This document shows, piece after piece, positions 51,909 through 61,152 of a stretch of 64,000 nucleotides of DNA. How positions within the stretch are numbered: position 1 is the stretch's first letter; every line of letters starts with the position of its first letter. The translations under genes were made by a program, and so were the position numbers. Under the pieces are notes generated by a model. That model worked only from the letters and a program-made list of their open reading frames with translations, did no database searches and was not told the DNA's origin. Source of the stretch: Pseudemcibacter sp038106445 (GTDB lineage: Bacteria > Pseudomonadota > Alphaproteobacteria > Sphingomonadales > Emcibacteraceae); contig JAYODU010000001.1 of NCBI GenBank assembly GCA_038106445.1, forward strand, positions 1 to 64,000. Reading direction: 5' to 3'.

Positions 51909-52850
51909 ATGGCTCAAAATAACATCGATAAAAAAGCCACAAAAAAGACGTCAGCTCCGAAAATGGGATTAGGGCGCGGATTGTCGTCACTGATGAGTAC
52001 GCGGGAAACAGCCTATGACGATATACCAACTACATCAACGGCCAGGCCTGCGCAAAAACCGGCAGGCAGGGAAATACCAATTGAATTTTTAGTCGCCAAT
52101 GCCTATCAGCCCAGAACCTATTTTGATGAAGAAAAAGCACAGGAACTTCTAGAGTCTGTTAAAGCCAAGGGTATTATCCAGCCACTTCTGGTGCGTCAAA
52201 AAGGAAAGGACAAATATGAAATAGTCGCCGGAGAACGCCGTTGGCGCGCGGCGCAAGCGGCGGGACTGCATCAAGTGCCTGTGGTCATTAAAGACCTTAC
52301 AGATGAAGAAGCGCTTGAAATTGCCATAATTGAAAATATCCAACGTCATGATCTGAACCCGATCGAAGAGGCGCTTGGCTACAAACGGCTTATGGATGAA
52401 TTTTCACATACGCAGAACGCGCTTGGCAAAGCGGTTGGCAAAAGCAGAAGTCATATTGCAAATATGCTCAGACTGTTGTCATTACCAGAAGTGGTGCAGA
52501 AGCTGATGCAGGATGGTGCAATAAGCATGGGTCATGCCAGGGCACTTATTACGGCCGATGATCCGGCGTCACTTGCCAAACTTGTTGTGAAGGAGGGTTT
52601 AAGTGTTCGCCAGACTGAACAAATGGCAAAATCGCTGAAATCAGGTAATACAGCTAAGAATTCAAAAACGATTAACAAGCCATCAGGCAAAGATGCAGAT
52701 ACAGAAGCTTTTGAAAATGAACTGTCCATCGCGATCGGTTTAAAGGTCGAATTGGAAAGTCAGAACGGGGAATCGGGTGTTCTTAAAATTCATTATAAAT
52801 CGCTTGAACAACTTGATGATATTTGCGCAAGACTTAATAACGATTCTTAA
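51909..52850 (+). CDS. parB: Chromosome partitioning protein ParB
   Basis: CTP-dependent DNA clamp that loads at parS. The 313-residue protein begins with the ParA-stimulating motif MGLGRGLSSLMS (about 18-30), has the CTPase/ParB box GERRWRAAQAAG and IIENIQRHDLNPIEEA, the HTH region LGKAVGKSRSHIANMLRLLS, and a C-terminal dimerisation domain (LKVELESQNGESGVLKIHY). The ATG at 51909 was chosen over earlier in-frame codons inside parA because it gives the family start. Both parS sites are within 4 kb. Confidence 0.95.
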   Translation: MAQNNIDKKATKKTSAPKMGLGRGLSSLMSTRETAYDDIPTTSTARPAQKPAGREIPIEFLVANAYQPRTYFDEEKAQELLESVKAKGIIQPLLVRQKGKDKYEIVAGERRWRAAQAAGLHQVPVVIKDLTDEEALEIAIIENIQRHDLNPIEEALGYKRLMDEFSHTQNALGKAVGKSRSHIANMLRLLSLPEVVQKLMQDGAISMGHARALITADDPASLAKLVVKEGLSVRQTEQMAKSLKSGNTAKNSKTINKPSGKDADTEAFENELSIAIGLKVELESQNGESGVLKIHYKSLEQLDDICARLNNDS

Positions 52851-52883
52851 CTAATCCCTATATTTATCAATAATTTAGTAAAA

Positions 52884-52900
52884 AGGACTAATTTAGTCCT
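52884..52900. promoter_or_regulatory. IscR type 1-like operator before the Rrf2-suf operon
   Basis: AGGACTAATTTAGTCCT is a perfect palindrome (8-base arms, one central base). Its core GACTAATTTAGTC fits the IscR type 1 core GACTRWWWYAGTC at every position. It lies 70 bases before the Rrf2 gene and just upstream of a possible -35, so the Rrf2 protein probably binds here and controls its own operon. Confidence 0.75.
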
Positions 52901-52907
52901 ATTTATA

Positions 52908-52938
52908 TTGACAAACCCCTCAAACAACACCATGTAAT
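52908..52938 (+). promoter_or_regulatory. Possible suf operon promoter
   Basis: A consensus -35 TTGACA (52908-52913) is followed by TGTAAT (52933-52938), a one-mismatch -10, with a long 19-base spacer. A regulator bound at the palindrome just upstream might compensate for the spacing. Tentative. Confidence 0.35.
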
Positions 52939-52968
52939 AGGCAAATTGACCCTAATTCGGGATATGTG

Positions 52969-53430
52969 ATGATTAGACTTTCAAATCTTGCCGATTATGC
53001 CGTTGTGCTGATGAGCACCATTGCCGCACGGCCGGACGAAATTCATACGGCGGCAACACTGAATGCAGAAACCAAAGTACCACTTCCGACGGTTAGCAAA
53101 ATTCTTGGAAAAATGGCAAAAGCTGAATTTCTTGCCTCACACCGCGGAATAGGTGGCGGTTTTTCAATGAGTATGAATAAAGAAGAAATTTCAGTTGCAG
53201 ATATTATTGAAGCCGTTGACGGCCCTGTTCAGCTTACAAATTGTCTGGGCGAAGAAGATGCCGGATGTGGTTATGAGACAGTTTGTACAACAAGAAGTAA
53301 ATGGAACAAAATAAATGAAGCCGTTTATCATGCACTTGATAGTGTATCGCTTTCTGACATGATCCATGAACCATATGATTTTTTTCAACTGCCAAATAAA
53401 AAACAAGAAACGAGGGTAAATGATGGTTAG
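52969..53430 (+). CDS. Rrf2-family iron-sulphur cluster regulator of the suf operon
   Basis: A 153-residue winged-helix regulator of the IscR/SufR type that senses iron-sulphur status. The HTH is in the first 70 residues (SNLADYAVVLMSTIA and LPTVSKILGKMAK, then SHRGIGGGFSM). Three cysteines in CLGEEDAGCGYETVC (about residues 91-105) are the probable cluster ligands. A GTG precedes the chosen ATG by one codon. The stop overlaps the sufB start. An IscR type 1-like operator upstream suggests autoregulation. Confidence 0.92.
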   Translation: MIRLSNLADYAVVLMSTIAARPDEIHTAATLNAETKVPLPTVSKILGKMAKAEFLASHRGIGGGFSMSMNKEEISVADIIEAVDGPVQLTNCLGEEDAGCGYETVCTTRSKWNKINEAVYHALDSVSLSDMIHEPYDFFQLPNKKQETRVNDG

Positions 53431-54877
53431 TACCCTGGAAACAAGACAGACAGTAGAAAAAGTCGGAAGTGATTATAAATACGGGTTTGTTACTGACATC
53501 GAAATGGTCAAGGCCCCAAAAGGTCTGAATGAAGATGTCATAGGATTTATTTCAGCAAAAAAACAGGAGCCGGAATGGTTGCTTGACTGGCGTCTTAAAG
53601 CGTACCGTAAATGGATCACGATGGAAGAACCTGACTGGGCTTTGCTGGAGTATGAAAAACCCGACTTTCAGGATATATATTATTACGCGGCCCCCAAATC
53701 AGCCGATGATCGTCCCAAAAGCCTCGATGAAGTTGATCCGGAACTGCTTCGTACATACGAAAAACTTGGTATTTCATTACAAGAACAGGAAGTGCTTGCC
53801 GGTGTCGCGGTTGATGTGGTTTTTGACAGTGTTTCCGTCGCAACAACATTCCGCGAAACACTGAAGAAAAAGGGTGTTATTTTCTGCTCCATTTCTGAAG
53901 CGGCAAGAGAATATCCTGATCTGATGCGGAAATATCTGGGATCTGTAGTACCGGCAGCCGATAATTTTTATGCTGCCCTAAACAGTGCCGTTTTTACCGA
54001 TGGCACATTTGTTTATATTCCGAAAGGGGTGCGTTGCCCGATGGAGCTAAGTACTTATTTCAGAATTAACGAAGCCAACACCGGGCAATTTGAAAGAACA
54101 CTGATTATTGCAGACGATGAAAGCTATGTTTCCTATCTGGAAGGATGTACCGCGCCTATGCGTGATGAAAACCAGCTGCATGCAGCGGTGGTTGAAATAG
54201 TCGTCCTTGAAGAAGCGGAAGTAAAATATTCAACGGTGCAAAACTGGTATCCAGGCGATAAAGACGGCAAGGGCGGAATATATAATTTTGTGACAAAGCG
54301 TGCCGCATGCCGTGGCACTAATTCCAAAGTCTCCTGGACACAGGTTGAAACGGGTTCGGCCATAACCTGGAAATACCCAAGCTGTATTTTACAGGGTGAT
54401 GGCTCAATTGGTGAATTTTATTCTGTGGCCATCACCAATAATTATCAGCAGGCTGATACAGGCACAAAAATGATTCATATTGGCAAAAACACATCAAGCA
54501 CGATCATTTCAAAAGGGATTTCAGCCGGAAAAGCACAAAATACATATCGTGGTCTGGTTCGTATTTTACCCAATGCGGAAAATACACGGAATTTCACACA
54601 ATGTGACAGTCTTCTTATTGGTGATGAATGTGGTGCGCATACGGTACCGTTTATTGAAACCAAAAATCCTACAGCCCAAGTTGAGCATGAAGCAACCACA
54701 TCGAAAATAAGTGAAGAACAGCTTTTTTATTGCTTGCAGCGCGGACTGGATGTTGAGGAATCCGTCTCGCTGATTGTGAATGGTTTCTGCAAGGAAGTCA
54801 TGCAGCAGCTTCCCATGGAATTTGCTGTTGAAGCGCAAAAATTATTAGGCATTAGTTTAGAGGGAAGTGTCGGTTAA
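53423..54877 (+). CDS. sufB: Fe-S cluster scaffold subunit SufB
   Basis: Part of the SufBC2D scaffold on which iron-sulphur clusters are built. The 484-residue protein has EPEWLLDWRLKAYRKW near residue 50, YIPKGVRCPMELSTYFRIN, SYVSYLEGCTAPMRDENQLH, the NFVTKRAACRGTNSKVSWTQ segment and QCDSLLIGDECGAHTVP with a cysteine proposed for cluster work. The ATG at 53423 was chosen over the one at 53420 because GAGGG is then six bases away. It overlaps the end of the Rrf2 gene. Confidence 0.96.
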   Translation: MVSTLETRQTVEKVGSDYKYGFVTDIEMVKAPKGLNEDVIGFISAKKQEPEWLLDWRLKAYRKWITMEEPDWALLEYEKPDFQDIYYYAAPKSADDRPKSLDEVDPELLRTYEKLGISLQEQEVLAGVAVDVVFDSVSVATTFRETLKKKGVIFCSISEAAREYPDLMRKYLGSVVPAADNFYAALNSAVFTDGTFVYIPKGVRCPMELSTYFRINEANTGQFERTLIIADDESYVSYLEGCTAPMRDENQLHAAVVEIVVLEEAEVKYSTVQNWYPGDKDGKGGIYNFVTKRAACRGTNSKVSWTQVETGSAITWKYPSCILQGDGSIGEFYSVAITNNYQQADTGTKMIHIGKNTSSTIISKGISAGKAQNTYRGLVRILPNAENTRNFTQCDSLLIGDECGAHTVPFIETKNPTAQVEHEATTSKISEEQLFYCLQRGLDVEESVSLIVNGFCKEVMQQLPMEFAVEAQKLLGISLEGSVG

Positions 54878-54893
54878 CCGATACTGGTGATAA

Positions 54894-55649
54894 ATGTTGG
54901 AAATTAAAAATTTACATGTCGAAGTAGACGGCAAAAAAATCCTTAAAGGACTTAATCTTAAAATAAATGCCGGTGAAGTGCATGCGATTATGGGCCCGAA
55001 TGGTGCGGGTAAATCAACCCTTTCTTATGCGATATGTGGTAAGGAAGGATATAAAATTACTGAAGGGTCAATTATCTTTAAGGGAAAAAATATTCTTGAA
55101 CTTGAAGCCAATGAACGTGCCGGTGAAGGTATATTTTTAGGGTTTCAATATCCGGTCGAAATTCCCGGTGTATCAAATATGAATTTCTTAAAAGCAGCGA
55201 TTAATTCAATCCGCAAATACCGCGGAGAAAAGGAAATGGCGGCTGTCGATTTCTTAAAACTTATTCGTGCGAAGGCAGCAGAACTTGAAATGGATCCTGA
55301 AATGCTGAAACGCGCTGTAAATGTGGGTTTTTCCGGCGGTGAAAAGAAACGCAATGAAATGGTTCAAATGGCGATGATCGATCCGGTATTTTCTGTTCTG
55401 GACGAAACAGACAGCGGTCTTGATATTGATGCACTTCGTATTGTTGCGGATGGTATTAACAGAATGCGAAATCCTGAGAAGGCAATTTTGGTAATCACCC
55501 ATTATCAACGGTTGCTTGACTATGTGGTGCCTGACTTTGTTCATGTGCTCTCGAACGGTAAAATCGTTAAATCCGGCGATAAGGAGCTTGCCCATCAGCT
55601 TGAAAAAGATGGTTATGCGGGTCTGGGCATTGATGAAAATGCGGCGTAA
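54894..55649 (+). CDS. sufC: Fe-S cluster assembly ATPase SufC
   Basis: ABC-type ATPase that drives the SufB-SufD scaffold. The 251-residue protein has Walker A GPNGAGKST, the SufC-specific signature VGFSGGEKKRNEMVQM, Walker B SVLDETDSGLDIDAL and the switch His in ITHYQRLLDY. Length is normal. It lies 16 bases after sufB and six bases before sufD. Confidence 0.97.
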   Translation: MLEIKNLHVEVDGKKILKGLNLKINAGEVHAIMGPNGAGKSTLSYAICGKEGYKITEGSIIFKGKNILELEANERAGEGIFLGFQYPVEIPGVSNMNFLKAAINSIRKYRGEKEMAAVDFLKLIRAKAAELEMDPEMLKRAVNVGFSGGEKKRNEMVQMAMIDPVFSVLDETDSGLDIDALRIVADGINRMRNPEKAILVITHYQRLLDYVVPDFVHVLSNGKIVKSGDKELAHQLEKDGYAGLGIDENAA

Positions 55650-55655
55650 GGCGGA

Positions 55656-56975
55656 ATGATGAACACTAAAAATTATTTCAGCGGTGAACATTTGGCATCG
55701 CACTTTGCGGCGATTAAGCCCCAACTCCCCGGTGCGGATATTGGGTGGCTGGAAGTTTTGCGTGAAGATAGTATGAAAAGGTTTCTGGAAATTGGCATTC
55801 CCGGGCCACGTGTTGAAGAATGGAAATATACCAATCTTGGGCTTCTAAAAAATAAATCATTTAATGTTTCAGAAAATCAAATTGATATAGACGCCGCCCT
55901 TATAGACACATTGACTATCCCGGATTTAACAGGCTCAAAAGTTGTTTTTATCGACGGTTATTTAAGTATAAAATATACCAACATTGATAAAAATGAAGGA
56001 ATAATACTTTCAAGCTTAAATGATTTTGTAAAAAATAATCCTGATCGGTCAAAGGCTCTGTTTAATAATCAACAAAGTGTCGGTGGTCTTTCCAATTTGA
56101 ACCTGGCGTTAATGACAGGTGGTTATGTTTTACTGATAGACGAAAATATAAAGTTGGCTGAGCCAATCCAGATCATTCATTTTGCAACGCAGGCTGAAAA
56201 TGCTAATGCGCTGAGAACACAGAACTTTATTGAAATAAAGCAAGGTGGCAGTGCACAGATTATTGAAAATTTTGTTTCCCTGAACCAAAATTTCAAATGG
56301 CGGCAGAATAACACCCATATTACTGTGGCAAAAAATGCCAGCCTGGAAATTTACCAGTTCCAGAATGAAAGTGCTGAAATGCTTCATATGGCCGAAACAT
56401 ATATAGATGTCGAAGATGAAGCGGATTTCAAACATTTTTCATTAAATATAGGGGGCATGCTTAGTCGCACGGAATTAAAGCCAACTTTAATTGGAAAACA
56501 TGCAAATATTGAACTGCGCGGTGCTTTCTTAGGAAGAGATGGCGCCTCCCATGATGTGTTTACCCATATGAAACATATGGTACCGGAAGGAACAAGCAAT
56601 CAGGTCTATCGTGGTGTTCTGGACAAGGGCGGCAAATCCGCATTTCAGGGCAGAGTATATGTCGCGAAGGATGCCCAGCTAACCAATGCGGAACAATCCA
56701 ATAAAAACCTGATCCTTGACCGCAGTGCAGAGGCAAACAGCAAGCCTGAATTGCTTATTTATGCCGATGATGTAAAATGTGCTCATGGGGCAACCGTTGG
56801 TGAACTTGATCAGGGAGCACTTTTCTATCTTAAATCCCGCGGCCTTGATCATAAAGCGGCCAAAGCCCTTCTTGTTGAAGCATTCGTTTCCGAAGTTTTT
56901 GATGATATAAAAATTGAACCGGTAAGACAAAAATATCTGACCCTTGCACGGGACTGGCTGGAGCATGGTGAATGA
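55656..56975 (+). CDS. sufD: Fe-S cluster scaffold subunit SufD
   Basis: Forms the SufBC2D complex with SufB and SufC. The 439-residue protein has the SufD N-domain (RVEEWKYTNLGLLKN) and the beta-helix core with GMLSRTELKPTLIGKHANIE, VFTHMKHMVPEGTSNQVYRG, GKSAFQGRVYVAKDAQ, KPELLIYADDVKCAHGATVG and the YLKSRGLDHKAA motif. An ATG-ATG start at 55656 follows a GGCGG. The stop overlaps sufS (ATGA). Confidence 0.95.
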   Translation: MMNTKNYFSGEHLASHFAAIKPQLPGADIGWLEVLREDSMKRFLEIGIPGPRVEEWKYTNLGLLKNKSFNVSENQIDIDAALIDTLTIPDLTGSKVVFIDGYLSIKYTNIDKNEGIILSSLNDFVKNNPDRSKALFNNQQSVGGLSNLNLALMTGGYVLLIDENIKLAEPIQIIHFATQAENANALRTQNFIEIKQGGSAQIIENFVSLNQNFKWRQNNTHITVAKNASLEIYQFQNESAEMLHMAETYIDVEDEADFKHFSLNIGGMLSRTELKPTLIGKHANIELRGAFLGRDGASHDVFTHMKHMVPEGTSNQVYRGVLDKGGKSAFQGRVYVAKDAQLTNAEQSNKNLILDRSAEANSKPELLIYADDVKCAHGATVGELDQGALFYLKSRGLDHKAAKALLVEAFVSEVFDDIKIEPVRQKYLTLARDWLEHGE

Positions 56976-58207
56976 CCGCCCTACAGAATAATTATAATAT
57001 CGATGAAATACGCCGGGAGTTTCCGATTTTTGAACAGGAAATTTACGGCAAACCGCTTACATTTCTTGATAGTGCGGCAAGTGCACAAAAACCAAAATGT
57101 GTCATAGATGCCGTTCATGACTGCTATTCCAATGAATATGCAAATATTCACCGCGGCGGCTATTTTCTATCACAAACATTAACCGCCAAATATGAAAAGG
57201 CACGTGTAACAGTTCGTGACCATATCGGTGCGCGATCATCCAGGGAAATTATATTTGTCCGGGGAGCCACGGAAGCTATTAATCTGGTCGCGCAAAGCTG
57301 GGGCAGAAAATTTCTGAGCGAAGGCGATGAAATAATTTTAAGCCAAATGGAACATCATTCCAACATTGTGCCCTGGCAGATACTGCGCGGTGAAAAGAAC
57401 CTTTTAATCACTGTAAGCCCGATTGATCAAAAGGGTAACTTCCTTTTGGATGAATATAAAAAAATACTGAGTAAAAAAACAAAATTGGTAGCGATCACCC
57501 ATATTTCAAATGCACTTGGGACGATCACACCGATCAGGGAAATTATCCGTCTTGCACATGATGTTGGGGCGTTGGTTCTGGTTGATGGTTGTCAGGCATT
57601 GCCACATATGCCAATTGATGTTGCGGATCTTGATGCTGATTTTTATGTATTTTCCGGCCATAAGATGTATGGCCCGACGGGCGTCGGGGTTTTATATGGC
57701 AAGAGGGACTTGCTTGAAAAAATGCCACCGTATCAGGGTGGTGGCGATATGATCCGTTCTGTGACTTTCGAAGAAACAATTTTTAATGAACTGCCGCATA
57801 AATTTGAAGCAGGTACGCCACACATTGTTGGCGGTATAGGCTTAGCCGTGGCGATAAATTATATAAATGCGCTAGGATTTCAGAATATCCATGACCATGA
57901 AGCAGCGCTTCTTGAGTATGCACTTGAAAAAATCAAAGAAGTAGAAGGTATTGAACTGCGCGGACAGGCTGACGACCTTGCCGGAATATTATCCTTTACC
58001 ATGAAAGCGGCACATCCACATGATATTGGTACGATTTTGGATCAGGACGGGATTGCCATAAGGACCGGGCATCATTGCGCCCAGCCGGTGATGGATTTTA
58101 TGGATATACCGGCGACGGCACGGGCATCATTCGGACTATATAATACCAAACAGGATGTGGACCGTCTGATCGACGGACTACATAAAGTAAACAGAATTTT
58201 TGCGTAA
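56972..58207 (+). CDS. sufS: Cysteine desulfurase SufS
   Basis: PLP enzyme that frees sulphur from cysteine for the Suf machinery. The 411-residue protein has TFLDSAASAQKPKCVID, the NIHRGGYFLS motif, the PLP-binding Lys in FSGHKMYGPTGVGVLYG (about residue 230), GGGDMIRSV and the persulphide-bearing Cys in IRTGHHCAQPVM (about 370). Length fits the SufS/type II desulfurase. It overlaps sufD by four bases. No sufE or sufU is seen nearby. Confidence 0.96.
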   Translation: MTALQNNYNIDEIRREFPIFEQEIYGKPLTFLDSAASAQKPKCVIDAVHDCYSNEYANIHRGGYFLSQTLTAKYEKARVTVRDHIGARSSREIIFVRGATEAINLVAQSWGRKFLSEGDEIILSQMEHHSNIVPWQILRGEKNLLITVSPIDQKGNFLLDEYKKILSKKTKLVAITHISNALGTITPIREIIRLAHDVGALVLVDGCQALPHMPIDVADLDADFYVFSGHKMYGPTGVGVLYGKRDLLEKMPPYQGGGDMIRSVTFEETIFNELPHKFEAGTPHIVGGIGLAVAINYINALGFQNIHDHEAALLEYALEKIKEVEGIELRGQADDLAGILSFTMKAAHPHDIGTILDQDGIAIRTGHHCAQPVMDFMDIPATARASFGLYNTKQDVDRLIDGLHKVNRIFA

Positions 58208-58222
58208 ATCAAAGGTGATAAC

Positions 58223-58636
58223 ATGAGCTTTCTTGATGGCTTTTTAAACCAAAAATCTGGTGAAGAAGAAAAACAAAGACCAGCGGAAACAAAATCGAAC
58301 GGTGAAAATGGTAAAATTTCATTCGAGGAAAAGCAGAAATTGCAGCATCTTGCCGCGGACAAACTCAGAGAGATTTACGATCCTGAAATTCCGGTCAATA
58401 TTTATGAACTTGGCCTGATTTACGATATTGATGTAAATGATTATGCGGATATTGTCGTAACAATGACGTTGACATCACCCCACTGCCCGGTGGCAGAATC
58501 CTTGCCTGGCGAAGTCGAATATCGTGTCCGGGAAATTGAGGGTGTAGGTGATGTACAGGTCGCTCTGGTCTGGGAACCACCATGGGATATGTCGATGATG
58601 TCAGAAGCCGCACGTCTGGAAATGGGATTCATTTAG
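58223..58636 (+). CDS. sufT: SufT, MIP18/DUF59 family Fe-S maturation factor
   Basis: A 137-residue MIP18-family protein that helps mature Fe-S enzymes. The core has REIYDPEIPVNIYELGLIYD, MTLTSPHCPVAESLPGEVEY with the conserved Cys, and VALVWEPPWDMSMMSEAAR. An acidic, Lys-rich N-terminal extension of about 45 residues precedes it. It ends the suf operon. The A-type carrier gene (sufA) that often comes next in alphaproteobacteria is absent; the strand switches to a patatin-like gene two bases later. Confidence 0.92.
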   Translation: MSFLDGFLNQKSGEEEKQRPAETKSNGENGKISFEEKQKLQHLAADKLREIYDPEIPVNIYELGLIYDIDVNDYADIVVTMTLTSPHCPVAESLPGEVEYRVREIEGVGDVQVALVWEPPWDMSMMSEAARLEMGFI

Positions 58637-58638
58637 TT

Positions 58639-61152
58639 TTATAGCTGTGTTATTCTTTGGCGTAGCTGTTCAAAAAGCGCCGGTACTTCCTTTAAATGCT
58701 CTGCTTCGGCATCAAGGATCACATTGAAAGCCCGTTTTTTCAGTTCCATCAAGGGCATACGCTCTGTAATTCCTTCTGCCATGGCCTGGCGGTAAAGCAG
58801 GTCAATTAACCTTTCTGCGCCATTTAGCCGACCCCATAAATAATCATTTTCGCGGTCCTCACGACTGAAAAAAGCACCAAAGCTTCGCATGGCCGTGCCC
58901 TTTAACGGCATTTCAAGGGGATCTGATTTCAGGCACAAATCATCATTCGGGCTAATGCGGTTTACCAGAATTTCGTCGAATTCACCGAGCGATTTTGCTC
59001 CCATTATCGAAAAAGTAATGACGTCCCAGAACACGAACCCAAGATAGCTGGTAATCAAATTACTTTTAAACTCTTCGTTCCAGCTATTATTAATTTGAGT
59101 GGCTATAAGCTCGTCGGTTTCCATGCGAATATGATCAAGCCCGAATACCGGTAAAAGCGTTTCTAAAATACTGGCAACATCATCCTGATGTTTTTCCAGG
59201 TGAGCAAGATTTCGGGGGCAGGTTAATTCATCTGTGAATGAAAAGTCGATTAACTGTGTCACAATATTTCTAAGATGTGCTTTCGTGCGTTCCTTTAACT
59301 TATCCGCAGCACTGGCATTTTTAATTTCTTCAAGAATTTCATAAAGTGCCATTTTACAATCATCCAGCTCATCTACATGCTCGGGATATTTGCCATACTG
59401 GTTATTAAGTTCCTGTATCAGAAACTGGATACGTCTTTTCTGATAATCTATATCGAAATTAATAATAAAATCGACCCAGTAAGGTAAAGTACTCAAACTT
59501 GAAGTAGTTCTTATGAAGCTACTGGTCCAGGCAAAAAGGCCTGATTTATTTGGACTGGAAATATCGCCATAAAGAAGACTTTCCCCAACTGAATCCTTTA
59601 GAACCCAACATTGTAGCATTGAAAACACCCTGCGTCGTTCTGTACCCCCAGGCGGCAGTTCACAAATATCAGCAATTATTTTCGTAAGACTTGAAACGGT
59701 GCTTCTTATTTTCAGGCGTGCATAGGCTTCATAGCTATAGCCGGCTTCTGTGACGGCACGCGCACTTGCCAGATTTCGCCATTCTGAAAGTTGTGCCGGG
59801 GTTGTTTTGCTGCGAAATTTTTTGGGTGAAACATCAAAAACAAGTTTCTCAACACTGGGTTTTACTGAATCGACAACAGATTTGATCGTTTTCACTTTCT
59901 CATTATGTTTGTGAATTTCCTGCAGATCATCATGCATAGGTTCGTTCATGGGAATATCAGACAGAGCCCCTTTTAATGTATTAAGCATGGCGGGCGGGGC
60001 GCCCGCTGCCTTACTGCGCATTTTTTCCGGATTTGGATCAATATAAACCAATCGCCGGCTTACTTCACGAAACGCAGGACGGTCATGTATTGCTTCAATG
60101 GCCTTGTCGAACGGTTTATTATTCAGGATACTGCCATCTAGAAAGGATGTAAGTTCCGGGTTAACGCCAGCAAGGCTATATTCTTTGAAATTATTGCTTA
60201 AAAAGTCGTCTTTCTTTTCCCATATCGATCCATTTTCCTTAAAGAAATGATCCACTTCACGAAGTTGTGCCGGTGGAAACGCGCCCGGAAAACAGGATGT
60301 TGCACGTGCAGCAAAACTAAGGGATGCCAGATCATTATCATCAAAATCGCTTTTTATCACAGAAGATATATCCGAAGAAGTTTTCTTGAAATAGCTGAAT
60401 TTAAGGGTGTGGCGATGTTCAAGTTCTGAAATTTGTGGTGGGTCATTCAGTAATATGGATCTTTTATAACCATAAAAGTCGGTAAGTGTGACAAAAAGTT
60501 CCAGTTTGTGCCCGCGTGGCAGTAATGAATGATAATTTACCTTTCCCATTGCCTTTAGCCCGTTATAAACCAGTTTTAACAGGTGCTTGCCATCAAACGG
60601 CGGCTTTAAATCCCATATATTCAGAAGGGCGGGAAGCTTTTCACGCACATTAGAAGTCAAATTACCCTTACCCAGAAACTTCCCGCTTAATATATTAATA
60701 AGGGGAACCGTCAGTAACTTTTCCAGTTTGCTGGCCTTTTTTTTCTGGCCCTTTAAGTTTGTAACATCAGCTTCAATAAGCCAATGATGCCTTAAATGGT
60801 CAAAATTAAGATCATGTGCAATGGCCCGGGCCAGAAAAACACTATTCATTCCGCCAGCGGATGCACCGGCGATAGTGTCGATAATGACCCGGATATCCAT
60901 TTCCGGCGCAAAGGTTTTTAGGATATCAAAATATACCAGTTCGGTATCCGGGATATCCGTGACATTCTCATTGGGGTACATATAAGTTTTACGGGAAGGG
61001 TGGTCGATGTCTGCACTGACATGAATTGCTTTTGATGCCCGGGCAAGCTTAAGGATTTCCTTGCTAACGCCATGGATATATATTGCAAGTGAAACGCCAC
61101 CAAAACAAACGAGTGCCAATCTTAGTTCTTTTTCTCTCACTTTTTCATCCAT
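58639..61152 (-). CDS. Large patatin-like lipid acyl hydrolase
   Basis: An 837-residue protein with an N-terminal patatin domain (about 1-370): LALVCFGGVSLAIYIHGVSK (oxyanion hole region), nucleophilic Ser in IAGASAGGMNSVFLARAIA (GxSxG, about residue 96), and Asp in SFLDGSILNNKPFDKA. These make it a predicted phospholipase A or lipase. The remaining half is helical with no second catalytic site that I can see and resembles the long patatin-related proteins found in diverse bacteria. The start overlaps the end of the hydroxylase gene by 8 bases. Its substrate is unknown; membrane lipid remodelling is the natural guess. Confidence 0.88.
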   Translation of the reverse strand: MDEKVREKELRLALVCFGGVSLAIYIHGVSKEILKLARASKAIHVSADIDHPSRKTYMYPNENVTDIPDTELVYFDILKTFAPEMDIRVIIDTIAGASAGGMNSVFLARAIAHDLNFDHLRHHWLIEADVTNLKGQKKKASKLEKLLTVPLINILSGKFLGKGNLTSNVREKLPALLNIWDLKPPFDGKHLLKLVYNGLKAMGKVNYHSLLPRGHKLELFVTLTDFYGYKRSILLNDPPQISELEHRHTLKFSYFKKTSSDISSVIKSDFDDNDLASLSFAARATSCFPGAFPPAQLREVDHFFKENGSIWEKKDDFLSNNFKEYSLAGVNPELTSFLDGSILNNKPFDKAIEAIHDRPAFREVSRRLVYIDPNPEKMRSKAAGAPPAMLNTLKGALSDIPMNEPMHDDLQEIHKHNEKVKTIKSVVDSVKPSVEKLVFDVSPKKFRSKTTPAQLSEWRNLASARAVTEAGYSYEAYARLKIRSTVSSLTKIIADICELPPGGTERRRVFSMLQCWVLKDSVGESLLYGDISSPNKSGLFAWTSSFIRTTSSLSTLPYWVDFIINFDIDYQKRRIQFLIQELNNQYGKYPEHVDELDDCKMALYEILEEIKNASAADKLKERTKAHLRNIVTQLIDFSFTDELTCPRNLAHLEKHQDDVASILETLLPVFGLDHIRMETDELIATQINNSWNEEFKSNLITSYLGFVFWDVITFSIMGAKSLGEFDEILVNRISPNDDLCLKSDPLEMPLKGTAMRSFGAFFSREDRENDYLWGRLNGAERLIDLLYRQAMAEGITERMPLMELKKRAFNVILDAEAEHLKEVPALFEQLRQRITQL

